Shown here piece by piece: positions 34,683-43,268 of a stretch of 64,000 bases of DNA. Every line of letters starts with the position of its first letter. Within the stretch, counting starts at the first letter, position 1. The stretch is from NCBI RefSeq assembly GCF_046845755.1, contig NZ_CP177357.1:1922001-1986000 (forward strand). The letters run 5' to 3'. Origin of the DNA: Rubrivirga sp046845755 (GTDB taxonomy: Bacteria; Bacteroidota; Rhodothermia; Rhodothermales; Rubricoccaceae). The position numbers and the translations under genes were made by a program. The notes under the pieces are model-generated. The model worked only from the letters and a program-made list of their open reading frames with translations, was not told the DNA's origin and did no database searches.

Positions 34683-35864
34683 CTAGCGCTCCGGCCCGGC
34701 CGTCGGCTCGAACCGCTCGTGGGCCACGCGCCCCGCACGCGGGGTGTCGGCCAGCTTGCGCCCCACGAGCGACTTGACCTGCTGGCGGCGCTCGGCGTAG
34801 CGGACGATGCGGCCGGGCGTCGGCAGGTACCGGACGTAGCCGAGGAACCCGTAGACGGCCGCGGAGCCGAACAGGAAGGTGACGAGTGCGGCGAGCGGGC
34901 GCATCGTCGCCATCGCGAGCGCCCCGAGCGCGAGGTACGCCCCGAAGGCGTACAGGGTCAGCGCCGCCCGGCGCGTCGACATCTGGGCCTGGAGCCGGTG
35001 GTGGATGTGGTCGCGGTCGGGGTAGAACAGCCGCTGGCCGGTAAGCTTGCGGCGCAGGATCGAGACGGCCGTATCGAGCACCGGGATCCCCATGATCACG
35101 GCCGGGATGACGAGGGCGAGGACGGGGTTGGGGTGAGCCGTCCCCCGCAGGGCGTACGCCGCGAGCGCGTAGCCGAGGAACAGGCTCCCGCTGTCGCCCA
35201 TGAAGACCGTCGCGGGCGCGAAGTTGTAGCGCAGGAAGCCCAGGAGGGCGCCGCACACCGCCGCCGCCAGCACGAGGGCGCCGAGGTCGCCCCCGAGCGC
35301 GTGCGCCCCCGCCAGCCCCACGAACGCGATCGCGACGACGCCGGCCGCCAGCCCGTCCATCCCGTCGACCAGGTTGACGGCGTTCATCATACCGACCATC
35401 CAGACGACGGTGAGCAGCCCGGAGACGGCCAGCGCGAGCGGGCCGGCGCCGAGTGCGGCGTCGAACACCATCACGCGCGCCCCGCCCGCGAAGGCCAGCG
35501 CGGTCACGACGAGCTGCGCCACGAATTTCGCCCGGTGCGACATCGCCCGGCGGTCGTCCCAGAACCCCACCGCCGCGATCCCGAGCGCCCCGAGCACGAC
35601 GAGCGGATCGGGCAACGTGAGGGCACCCGAGATGGACCGGGGGAGCTCGATCCGGGCGACGGTCATCACGCCGATCCCGACCACCGCGGCTCCGACGATG
35701 GCCAGGCCGCCGACGTTCGGGACCGCGTCCCGATGGATCTTCCGGGTCCCGTCGGGCTCGTCGAGCCACCCCACGCGACGCGCCACCCGACACACGGTCG
35801 GCACCAGCAGGAGCGCGGCGAAGAGGCTGACGAGAAACCCCAGCGCGAGAGCGAGAATGGGCAT
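34683..35864 (-). CDS. WecA/MraY-family undecaprenyl-phosphate sugar-1-phosphate transferase
   Basis: An integral membrane enzyme starting lipid-linked glycan assembly. 393 residues with about ten hydrophobic helices. Family motifs are visible: DEPDGTRKIH near the N-terminus, NAVNLVDGMDGLAAG (catalytic Asp loop), FMGDSGSLFLGY, and the cytoplasmic HIHHRL sugar-recognition loop typical of WecA/TagO rather than MraY. The ATG at 35864 begins the first helix. It follows the rhamnose genes in the same direction, consistent with O-antigen, capsule or secondary wall polymer initiation. Confidence 0.9.
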   Translation of the reverse strand: MPILALALGFLVSLFAALLLVPTVCRVARRVGWLDEPDGTRKIHRDAVPNVGGLAIVGAAVVGIGVMTVARIELPRSISGALTLPDPLVVLGALGIAAVGFWDDRRAMSHRAKFVAQLVVTALAFAGGARVMVFDAALGAGPLALAVSGLLTVVWMVGMMNAVNLVDGMDGLAAGVVAIAFVGLAGAHALGGDLGALVLAAAVCGALLGFLRYNFAPATVFMGDSGSLFLGYALAAYALRGTAHPNPVLALVIPAVIMGIPVLDTAVSILRRKLTGQRLFYPDRDHIHHRLQAQMSTRRAALTLYAFGAYLALGALAMATMRPLAALVTFLFGSAAVYGFLGYVRYLPTPGRIVRYAERRQQVKSLVGRKLADTPRAGRVAHERFEPTAGPER

Positions 35865-35906
35865 CACGGGATAACTACGGGGCTGTGGGGGACGCCCCAT
35901 CTTGGC

Positions 35907-35935
35907 CGGTTAGATACGGCGAACGCCGTTAACCG
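35907..35935. repeat. Perfect bulged hairpin between rfbD and the transferase gene
   Basis: CGGTTA and ACGGCG, separated by GAT, pair exactly with CGCCGT and TAACCG across an AA loop. It ends 43 nt before the transferase ATG and could be a leader structure or an operator; no T-run follows. Confidence 0.5.
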
Positions 35936-35996
35936 ACGCAGCGGTAGTACACCATACAGAACCGAGGCCGCCGGAGAGTCACGATTCCGCCCCGGT

Positions 35997-36869
35997 TCAT
36001 GGCCGTGCCGACCACCGCTGAAGGATGGGCGCGAGGGCATCGCGCCAGTCCAACGGCGCCATGTCCAGCGCCGCCAGCGACGCCGCCAGCGCGAGGCCGA
36101 CGCGCCTCGGACGGGGCGCCGGGGCGCCGTACGCCTCGGTCGAGATGGGGTCGACGGGGACGCGGGGGCAGAGCCCGGCCGCGCTGGCGGCCTCCACCAG
36201 CGCCGTCGCCAGGTCGTGCCACGTCGCGAGCGGCGTGCCGGCCACGTGGAGGACGGGCGGGAGCGCGCCCACGCGCTGGGCGGCGGCGAGCGCCGCTTGC
36301 GCGACGTAGGTGGCGGGCGTGGGGTGGCCCCACTGGTCGGCGACGACGCGCAGGCGCGGCGCGGTCTGGGCCAGACGCACCATCGTCGACGCGAAGTTGC
36401 CCGGGGCCGCGCTGAACACCCAGGCCGTGCGGAGCACGACGGCCGGGCCGCCCGCCGCGAGCGCCTCCGCCTCGCCCTGTGCTTTGCTTGCGCCGTAGAC
36501 GTTGAGCGGCGAGACCGGGTCGTCGGGTCGGTAGTCCGCCCCGCTCATGCCGTCGAACACGTAGTCGGTCGACAGGGCCACCAGCCCGGTGCCCCGCTCG
36601 GCGCACGCCGCGGCCACGTTCGCCGTGCCCATGGCGTTGACCGCCATCGCCCGCGCGGGCTCGGCCTGGGCGCGGTCGACGGCCGTGTAGGCGGCGGCGT
36701 GGATGACGGCGTCCGGGGCGTGCGCGCGGAGCGCGGCACGGACGGCGGCGGCGTCCGTCACGTCGAGCCGCTGGCGGTCGAGCCCGACGACGGAGGTGCC
36801 GGCGGGCACGAGCCGCACGATCTCGCGGCCCACCTGTCCCCCAGCACCGGTCACGAGGAGGGTCTTCAA
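35997..36869 (-). CDS. rfbD: dTDP-4-dehydrorhamnose reductase
   Basis: Last step of dTDP-L-rhamnose synthesis. A 290-residue extended SDR: TGAGGQVGREI nucleotide loop, STDYVFDG, and the Y-x3-K pair in NVYGASKAQGE. The start is a TTG (36867-36869) overlapping the rfbC stop as TTGA, the only reading that gives the conserved LKTLLVTGAGGQ beginning. rfbA and rfbB are not in this window. Confidence 0.92.
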   Translation of the reverse strand: MKTLLVTGAGGQVGREIVRLVPAGTSVVGLDRQRLDVTDAAAVRAALRAHAPDAVIHAAAYTAVDRAQAEPARAMAVNAMGTANVAAACAERGTGLVALSTDYVFDGMSGADYRPDDPVSPLNVYGASKAQGEAEALAAGGPAVVLRTAWVFSAAPGNFASTMVRLAQTAPRLRVVADQWGHPTPATYVAQAALAAAQRVGALPPVLHVAGTPLATWHDLATALVEAASAAGLCPRVPVDPISTEAYGAPAPRPRRVGLALAASLAALDMAPLDWRDALAPILQRWSARP

Positions 36870-37429
36870 AACGGCGCCTCGGGAAGGTCGGAGGCCGCCA
36901 GCGACGCCAGCCAGGGCAGCGCGCGGTCCTTCTCGGAGACGACGGCCTCCTCCCGTGCCACCGGCCAGTCGATGCCGAGCGCGGGGTCGTCCCAGCGGAC
37001 GCCGCCCTCGTCGCCGGGCTCGTATCCGGCGGTGCACCGGTAGAGCACGTCGGCGGTCTCGGAGACGACCGCGAACCCGTGCGCGAAGCCTGGCGGCACC
37101 CACAGCTGGCGGTGCGTCGCGTCCGACAGCTCGACGCCCTCCCACTCCCCGAACGTCGGCGACCCGGCGCGGAGGTCGAGGACGACGTCGTAGATGGCGC
37201 CGCGCACGACCTCGACCAGCTTGCCCTGCGGGCAGCGCCGCTGGAAGTGGAGCCCGCGGACGACGCCCCGGCGCGAGCGGCTGTGGTTGTCCTGCACCCA
37301 CGGCCCCGGCATCCCGGCCTCGGCGTACCGGTCGGCGTGGAAGCGCTCCAGGAAGTAGCCGCGCTCGTCCTCGAACACGCGGGGCTCGACGAGCAGGACG
37401 CCCGGCAGCCGGGTCGGGTGGACGGTCAT
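36866..37429 (-). CDS. rfbC: dTDP-4-dehydrorhamnose 3,5-epimerase
   Basis: A 187-residue cupin enzyme: EDERGYFLERFHADRY, the catalytic histidine in RRGVVRGLHFQ, VVRGAIYDVVLDLR, and PPGFAHGF, all in family order and usual length. It is followed by rfbD with a 4-nt overlap and preceded by cysNC at 43 nt, so sulfate activation and rhamnose genes may share a transcript. Confidence 0.95.
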   Translation of the reverse strand: MTVHPTRLPGVLLVEPRVFEDERGYFLERFHADRYAEAGMPGPWVQDNHSRSRRGVVRGLHFQRRCPQGKLVEVVRGAIYDVVLDLRAGSPTFGEWEGVELSDATHRQLWVPPGFAHGFAVVSETADVLYRCTAGYEPGDEGGVRWDDPALGIDWPVAREEAVVSEKDRALPWLASLAASDLPEAPF

Positions 37430-37472
37430 GAGGGCGGCCCGACGGGCGGGCGACGACCCGGCAGGCGCCGGG

Positions 37473-39413
37473 CTAGGCCGGGGAAAGGATCCCGGCGTCG
37501 GTGAGGTGGGCGATCACGGCGTCGGCGGCCTCCTCGACCGTCATCGAGGCCGTGTCGAGGCGAAGCTCCGGGGCCTCGGGTGCCTCGTAGGGCGCCGAGA
37601 CGCCGGTCAGGTTCGGGATCTCGCCCGCCTCCGCCTTCGCGTAGATCCCCTTCGGGTCGCGCTCGCGGGCCGTCTCGAGGTCGACGTCGACGTGGACCTC
37701 GACGAACCGGCCCTCGTCGACGAGCGCGCGGACGGCGTCGCGGTCGGCGCGGTACGGCGAGACGAACGTGCACAGCGTGACGGCGCCGCTCTCCAGGAAG
37801 AGCCGGGCGACATGTCCCACGCGGCGGACGTTCTCGCGGCGGTCGGCCGGGCTGAACCCGAGGTCGCCGTTGAGCCCGTGGCGCACCTGGTCGCCGTCGA
37901 GCAGCATCGTCTTGACCCCGCGCTCGAACAGGCGGCGCTCGACCTCACACGCGACCGTCGTCTTGCCGGCGCCCGAGAGCCCGGTCAGCCAGACGACCGC
38001 GCCGCCGTGGCCCTGCGCCGCCTCGCGCTCGGCGCGCGGGATGTTGAGCGGCTCCCAGACCACGTTCGGCGAGACCGGCGCCGCGCCCGCCTCCGCCAGG
38101 TCGCCGAGGTCGTCGGCCGTCCGGGCCTCGCTGCGGATCATGCCCGCCGCGACCGTCGCGTTCGAGTACGGGTCGATCAAGATGAAGGCGCCCGTCGCCT
38201 TGGCCTGGAGGTACGGGTCGAAAAACAGCGGCGCGGCCGTCGTCACGCGGATGCGGCCGATGTCGTTGAGGCCGAGCGTCGCCGCGTCCTCGCGGTGCAG
38301 CGTGTCCACGTCGACGCGGTAGACGACCGTGTCGACGAAGGCCTTGACCTCGCGCGTGGTGTGCCGTAAGAGGTAGTGGCGGTCCGCCTGCAGCGTCTCC
38401 TCAGCCATCCAGCAGACCATGGCCTCGATCTCGGTCGCGACCGTCGGGATGTTCTTGGGGCGAACGAGCATGTCGCCCCGGCTCACGTCGATCTCGTCGG
38501 CCAGCGTGATCACGACCGCCTCGCCCGCGTGCGCCTCCTCAAGGTCGCCGTCGAGCGTGGTCACGGACTCGACCGTGGAGCGGGTGCCGGCGGGCAGCGC
38601 CAGCACCTCCTCGCCGGGCCGGATCGCGCCGCTCGCGACGGTCCCCGCGAACCCGCGGAAGGTCTGGTCGGGGCGGATCACGGTCTGGACCGGGAACCGG
38701 AAGTCGCGCAGGTTGCGGTCGCCGACGACCGAGACGTTCTCAAGGTGGTGGAGCATCGTCGCGCCCTGGTACCACGGCATCGCCGCGCTGCGGTCGACCA
38801 CGTTGTCGCCCTTGAGCGCTGAGACGGGGATGAACTCGATGTCGCCGAGGTCGAGCTTGGCCGCGAACGCCTCGAATTCGTCGACGATGGCGTCGAAGAC
38901 GGCCCGGTCGTAGCCGACGAGGTCCATCTTGTTGACCGCCACGACGACGTGCGGGGTGCCGAGGAGCGACGCGATAAAGGCGTGGCGCTTGGACTGCGTC
39001 TGGACGCCGCGCTTGGCGTCGATCAGGATGACCGCGAGGTCCGCCGTGCTGGCGCCGGTCACCATGTTGCGGGTGTACTGGACGTGGCCCGGCGTGTCGG
39101 CGATGATGAACTTGCGCCGGGGCGTGGCGAAATAGCGGTACGCCACGTCGATGGTGATCCCCTGCTCGCGCTCGGCGCGCAAGCCGTCGGTCAACAGCGC
39201 GAGGTTGGGGACGCCGTCGTCGTCCATCCCGCGGTCCTTCGAGGCCTCGGCGACGGCTTCGAGCTGGTCCTCGAAGATCGACTTCGAGTCGTACAGCAGG
39301 CGCCCGATCAACGTGCTCTTGCCGTCGTCGACGGACCCGGCGGTCGTGAACCGCAGCAAGTCCATGTCGAGGTAGGCGTCTTGGCTGGCGGTGTCGAGGG
39401 AGGCGGTGCCCAT
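37473..39413 (-). CDS. cysNC: Bifunctional sulfate adenylyltransferase GTPase subunit / APS kinase
   Basis: A 646-residue fusion. The CysN part (about residues 1-440) is an EF-Tu-like GTPase (AGSVDDGKST loop, DTPGHVQYTRNM, NKMDL) that drives APS formation with CysD. The CysC part (about 465-646) has a second P-loop, GLSGAGKTT near residue 475, and phosphorylates APS to PAPS. Making PAPS rather than stopping at APS suits sulfotransferases or a PAPS reductase. The ATG at 39413 is clear; the frame upstream is heptamer repeat. It lies 87 nt after cysD. Confidence 0.96.
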   Translation of the reverse strand: MGTASLDTASQDAYLDMDLLRFTTAGSVDDGKSTLIGRLLYDSKSIFEDQLEAVAEASKDRGMDDDGVPNLALLTDGLRAEREQGITIDVAYRYFATPRRKFIIADTPGHVQYTRNMVTGASTADLAVILIDAKRGVQTQSKRHAFIASLLGTPHVVVAVNKMDLVGYDRAVFDAIVDEFEAFAAKLDLGDIEFIPVSALKGDNVVDRSAAMPWYQGATMLHHLENVSVVGDRNLRDFRFPVQTVIRPDQTFRGFAGTVASGAIRPGEEVLALPAGTRSTVESVTTLDGDLEEAHAGEAVVITLADEIDVSRGDMLVRPKNIPTVATEIEAMVCWMAEETLQADRHYLLRHTTREVKAFVDTVVYRVDVDTLHREDAATLGLNDIGRIRVTTAAPLFFDPYLQAKATGAFILIDPYSNATVAAGMIRSEARTADDLGDLAEAGAAPVSPNVVWEPLNIPRAEREAAQGHGGAVVWLTGLSGAGKTTVACEVERRLFERGVKTMLLDGDQVRHGLNGDLGFSPADRRENVRRVGHVARLFLESGAVTLCTFVSPYRADRDAVRALVDEGRFVEVHVDVDLETARERDPKGIYAKAEAGEIPNLTGVSAPYEAPEAPELRLDTASMTVEEAADAVIAHLTDAGILSPA

Positions 39414-39415
39414 TG

Positions 39416-39443
39416 GAGATGCGTGATGCGTGATGCGTGACTC
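39416..39443. repeat. GTGATGC heptamer repeat (3-4 units)
   Basis: Two exact GTGATGC units flanked by GAGATGC and GTGACTC. An inverted set at 39474-39501 closes the same 87-nt gap between cysD and cysNC. Confidence 0.6.
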
Positions 39444-39473
39444 GTCGATGGCCGATCCACGACGGGCGTGAAA

Positions 39474-39501
39474 GTCACGCGTCACGGATCACTCGTCACC
39501 C
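39474..39501. repeat. Inverted heptamer repeat partner (4 units)
   Basis: Four 7-bp units GTCACGC, GTCACGG, ATCACTC and GTCACCC. On the other strand they read as GTGA-type units. They run up to the cysD stop codon. Confidence 0.6.
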
Positions 39502-40415
39502 TAGAAATAGCCCTGCTTTTTGCGGTCCTCCATGGCGGCCTCGGAGCGCTTGTCGTCGTGGCGCCCGCCGCGCTCGGTCTGCCGCGCCGCAGCGACTTCG
39601 CCGATGATCTCGGGCAGCGTGCGCGCGGTGCTCTCGACGGCGCCCGTGCACGTCGCGTCGCCGATCGTCCGGAACCGGATCGTCTGGCGCGCGACGGTCT
39701 CGTGCGGCTGGGGGATCACGAAGTCGGTGACCGCCAGCAGGGTCCCGTGGCGGTCGAAGACGTCGCGCTCATGCGCGAAGTAGAGGTGCGGGATCTCGAC
39801 CTCCTCGAGCGCGATGTACTGCCACACGTCCATCTCCGTCCAGTTGCTCAGCGGGAACACGCGGAAGGTCTCGCCCACGTTCTTGTGGCCGTTGTACAGG
39901 TTCCAGAGCTCGGGGCGCTGGTTCTTGGGGTCCCACTGCCCGAAGCGGTCACGGTGCGAGAAGAAGCGCTCCTTGGCGCGGGCCTTCTCCTCGTCGCGCC
40001 GCCCGCCGCCAAACGCCGCGTCGTAGCGGTGCTCCGCGAGCGCGTCCAAGAGAGGCACGATCTGGAGCCCGTTGCGGCTCGCCTCCGGGCCGGTCTCCTC
40101 GACGACGCGCCCCCGGTCGATGGCGTCCTGCACGCTCGCGACCTCGAGGCGGACGCCGAGGTCGGCGACCAGCTTGTCGCGGAAGGCGATCGTCTCCGGG
40201 AAGTTGTGCCCCGTGTCGACGTGCAAGAGGGGGAACGGGATCGGGGCCGGGTGGAACGCCTTGCGGGCGAGGTGCACCATCAGGATCGAATCCTTGCCGC
40301 CCGAGAACAGCAGCACGGGCCGCTCGAACTGGGCGGCCACCTCGCGCATGACGTGGATGGCCTCGGCTTCGAGTGTGCGGAGGTGCGACGTACGCGGGGC
40401 GCGGTCTCTGGCCAT
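39501..40415 (-). CDS. cysD: Sulfate adenylyltransferase small subunit
   Basis: A 304-residue PP-loop ATP pyrophosphatase (SGGKDS, residues 38-43) that adenylates sulfate together with CysN. FGGGRRDEEKARAKERFFS and PLSNWTEMDVWQYI are intact, and the usual QERKKQGYF-like end is MEDRKKQGYF. TAGCTTAG lies 30 nt before the ATG. Confidence 0.96.
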   Translation of the reverse strand: MARDRAPRTSHLRTLEAEAIHVMREVAAQFERPVLLFSGGKDSILMVHLARKAFHPAPIPFPLLHVDTGHNFPETIAFRDKLVADLGVRLEVASVQDAIDRGRVVEETGPEASRNGLQIVPLLDALAEHRYDAAFGGGRRDEEKARAKERFFSHRDRFGQWDPKNQRPELWNLYNGHKNVGETFRVFPLSNWTEMDVWQYIALEEVEIPHLYFAHERDVFDRHGTLLAVTDFVIPQPHETVARQTIRFRTIGDATCTGAVESTARTLPEIIGEVAAARQTERGGRHDDKRSEAAMEDRKKQGYF

Positions 40416-40437
40416 CGGTGCGATCGGGGGGGGGGGA

Positions 40438-40445
40438 CTAAGCTA
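40438..40445 (-). promoter_or_regulatory. -7-like element of cysD
   Basis: TAGCTTAG, with its TA 30 nt before the cysD ATG. It is directly followed by a G-tract on the plus strand (C-tract in the leader). Confidence 0.45.
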
Positions 40446-40532
40446 GTGGAGGCCCGCCCACCAGCCGGTGCCTTCCTGGTTACTTGATGTGAGCCGCTAC
40501 CCAATGCGCGCCTCGCGCCGACGCCGGCGGAG

Positions 40533-42278
40533 TCAGAGCCAGACGACGACGCAGACGGCCATCGTGACCGCGAACACGATCAGGCTGACGGGCAGGCCCG
40601 CGCGCGCAAAGTCGGTGTAGCGGTAGCGGCCGGCGGCCATCACCATCAGGTTGGTCTGGTAGCCTATGGGCGTCAGGAAGCTGGCGGCGCTCGCGATGGT
40701 GACGGCGACGGCGAACGGGAGCCACGGCACGCCGAGGTCGGCCGCGACGGCGAGCGCGACGGGCAGCATCAGGACGGCCGAGGCCTTGTTGGTGATCAGT
40801 TCCGCGAGCCCGTTCGACAACAGGTACACGACCGCGAGCGTGGCGACGGGCCCGAGCGGCGAGACCCGCTCGATGCCGGCCGCCGCCAGTTGCGACAGCC
40901 CCGTCGCCTCGACCGCCGCGCCGATCCCGAGCGCGGCGCCGATCACGATCAGAACGGGCACATCGATGGCGCGGCGCAGGCCCGCGCCCCGCAGGCAGCC
41001 GGTGACGACCATCCCGAGCGCGGCGCAGAAGGTGGCCGTCGCGAGGGGTAGCACGCCGAACGCCGTCAGCCCGATGGCGCCGCCCAGGAGCGCGAGGGCG
41101 ACGGGCGCCCGGCGCGAGACGATGCGCGGAGCGCCGACGGGCGAGACGAGCGCGAAGTCGTCGGCGAGCGCACTGAGCCGGGCCGCCAGCGTCTTGCGGC
41201 CCTCGACCAGCAGCAGGTCGCCCGCGCGGAGCGGGACGCGGCCGAGCCCGCCGGACACGTCGTGCGCGCGCCGTCGCAGCGCCAGCACCACGCCGCCGTA
41301 GCGCTCGCGGAAGCCGATCTCGCGCAGCGTCTTCCCCTCCAGCCGCGAGCCCGCCGCGACGACCACCTCGAAGAGGGGCAGGTCCTGGGCCTCGGCCGTC
41401 GGCGCGGTGCGGACGAGGCCGGGCCGCGCCAGCAGCTCGTCGAGCTCAGTCGGGTCGCCCACGAACGAGAGCACGTCGCCCGTGAGCACGGTCGACTCCG
41501 GCGCGGCGTCGGTGGCCCGGCCGTCGCGCGTGATCCGGGCCAGGAAGGCGGCCCCGAGCGTCCGGAAGCCAGCGGCCTCGACGGTCGCGCCCGCGAACGG
41601 GGCGTCGGCGGCGACCGCCAGCTCGAAGTGGTAGCCCCGCCGCGCGTCGGTGTCAGACACCGCGTCGTTGGCGGGCAGCAGCCGGTGGCCGACGAGCGCG
41701 TAATACAGCACGACGGCGACCACGGCCGGGACGCCGACCCAGGCGAGCGTGAAGAAGCCAAACCCGGGCAGCCCCTCGGCCTGCAGCAGCCCGTGGACCA
41801 CGACGTTCGTGCTCGTCCCGATCAGCGTCAGCCACCCGCCGACGATCGCGGCGGTCGAGAGCGGCATCAGCAGCTTCGAGGCGGGCGGCGTCCCCCCTTT
41901 CCGATGCCACGCCTGGATGCGCGGGATGAGCATCGCCACGATCGGCGTGTTGTTGAGCACGCCCGACAACAGCGCCGTCGGTCCCATGATGCGGGCGACG
42001 GCCGGGCCGGACGTGGTCGACCGCGGCCGAAGGAGGCCGTCTAGAAACCCCAGCGCGCCCGTCCGGTCGACGCCGGCGGCGACCACGAACAGCGACGCGA
42101 TCGCGACGACGGCGGGGTTCGCGAACCCGGCGAACGCCTCGACCGGCCCGACGATGCCCGCCAGCAGGAGCAGCCCCAGCGTGCCCAGCAGCACCATGTC
42201 GACGCGGGCCACCCCGCGGACGAGGGCCGCCACCATGAGCGCGAGCGCGCCGAGCGTGTACCAGGCCTGCCAGGTCAT
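40533..42278 (-). CDS. SLC13/DASS-type anion permease with TrkA_C domains
   Basis: A 581-residue membrane protein. Two hydrophobic halves (about residues 1-190 and 385-581) flank a cytoplasmic insert with two TrkA_C-like (RCK_C) repeats (about 205-370). TTSGPAVARIMGP and LPLATATFCAALG lie in the re-entrant regions. This layout matches the SLC13 relatives often found with cysD/cysN and proposed as sulfate carriers. The neighbours here support sulfate uptake, but the substrate is inferred. It lies 117 nt upstream of cysD. Confidence 0.85.
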   Translation of the reverse strand: MTWQAWYTLGALALMVAALVRGVARVDMVLLGTLGLLLLAGIVGPVEAFAGFANPAVVAIASLFVVAAGVDRTGALGFLDGLLRPRSTTSGPAVARIMGPTALLSGVLNNTPIVAMLIPRIQAWHRKGGTPPASKLLMPLSTAAIVGGWLTLIGTSTNVVVHGLLQAEGLPGFGFFTLAWVGVPAVVAVVLYYALVGHRLLPANDAVSDTDARRGYHFELAVAADAPFAGATVEAAGFRTLGAAFLARITRDGRATDAAPESTVLTGDVLSFVGDPTELDELLARPGLVRTAPTAEAQDLPLFEVVVAAGSRLEGKTLREIGFRERYGGVVLALRRRAHDVSGGLGRVPLRAGDLLLVEGRKTLAARLSALADDFALVSPVGAPRIVSRRAPVALALLGGAIGLTAFGVLPLATATFCAALGMVVTGCLRGAGLRRAIDVPVLIVIGAALGIGAAVEATGLSQLAAAGIERVSPLGPVATLAVVYLLSNGLAELITNKASAVLMLPVALAVAADLGVPWLPFAVAVTIASAASFLTPIGYQTNLMVMAAGRYRYTDFARAGLPVSLIVFAVTMAVCVVVWL

Positions 42279-42289
42279 CGGAAGGGCAA

Positions 42290-42310
42290 GGGGAACGGGG
42301 AACGGGGAAA
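42290..42310. repeat. GGGGAAC heptamer repeat (3 units)
   Basis: Two exact GGGGAAC units and GGGGAAA lie in the 106-nt gap upstream of the permease start. A partly inverted partner, rich in CTTGCC, is at the other end of the gap. Confidence 0.55.
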
Positions 42311-42384
42311 AGGGCGGGGCCCACGGGTCGTCTCAAGGCCCCTGAGAGAGAGGCCCCTTGCCACGTCCGTCTTCTCTCTTGCCC

Positions 42385-43215
42385 TCATTGAGCCAGCCAC
42401 TCGCGCCACTCGAGCCCGGCGTCGCCCCAGGCGAAGACGGACGGGTTGCGGAGGTCGTCCTTGTTGTACGCCAGCCGTTTTCCGTCGCGCGTCGAGACGC
42501 CGCCGCCGGCCGCTTCGACGACCGCCTGGGCCGCGGCGGTGTCCCACTCGAATGTCGGGACCGTCCGGGGGTAGAGGTCGGCGGCGCCCTCGGCGACCAA
42601 GCAGAACTTGAGCGACGAGCCCATCGAGGCGCTGGACACGTCCCGGCCCGAGTCCTCGGCGTTGTCGATGATGCCGGCCACCTCGGCGCCCGCGTGGTCG
42701 CGACTGGCGACAATCGTCAGCGCGTCGTCCGGGGCGGGCCGCGTCGCGATGCGGACCGGCTCGGCGTCGCCGGTCTGCTTCCACGCCTGGCCGTCGGCCG
42801 CGAAGTACGTCACGCCGTGGACGGGCACGTGGACCACGCCCAGAACCGGCGCCCCGTCCTCAACGAGGGCGATGTTGACCGTGAACTCGCCCGAGGTCAC
42901 GGGCGGGCGGTCCGAGCCGGCGACCGGCGAGCCCTTGATGAACTCCTTGGTGCCGTCGAGCGGGTCGACGCACCAGAACCGGCGCCAGCTTTTGCGGGCG
43001 GCCACCTCCGACGCCGGCGACTCCTCGGACAGAACGGGCACGTCGGCGCCGGCGCGGAGGGCGGCGGTGATGGTGCGGTGCGCGGCGAGGTCGGCCTGCG
43101 TCAGCGGCGAGTCGTCGGCCTTGGCATCGACGGTCAGCGGCTGGCCGTAGTAGCCCAGGATGGCGTCGCCGCCGGCGCGGGCGGCGTCGAGGGCGAGGCG
43201 GATGAGGTCGGTCAC
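42385..43215 (-). CDS. cysQ: 3'(2'),5'-Bisphosphate nucleotidase (PAP phosphatase)
   Basis: Removes the 3'-phosphate of PAP, the by-product of PAPS use. A 276-residue inositol-monophosphatase-fold protein: LSEESP, DPLDGTKEFIKG (metal site), and FEWDTAAAQAVVEAAGG. The start is a GTG at 43215 (VTDLIRLALDAARAGGD); the upstream frame is unlike the family. Found with cysD/cysNC, it completes a PAPS production and recycling set. Confidence 0.92.
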   Translation of the reverse strand: MTDLIRLALDAARAGGDAILGYYGQPLTVDAKADDSPLTQADLAAHRTITAALRAGADVPVLSEESPASEVAARKSWRRFWCVDPLDGTKEFIKGSPVAGSDRPPVTSGEFTVNIALVEDGAPVLGVVHVPVHGVTYFAADGQAWKQTGDAEPVRIATRPAPDDALTIVASRDHAGAEVAGIIDNAEDSGRDVSSASMGSSLKFCLVAEGAADLYPRTVPTFEWDTAAAQAVVEAAGGGVSTRDGKRLAYNKDDLRNPSVFAWGDAGLEWREWLAQ

Positions 43216-43268
43216 GGGGCGGGGGGACGGGCGGGGCAAGATCGCCCCGGCGCCTCTCCCCTGCCGCG

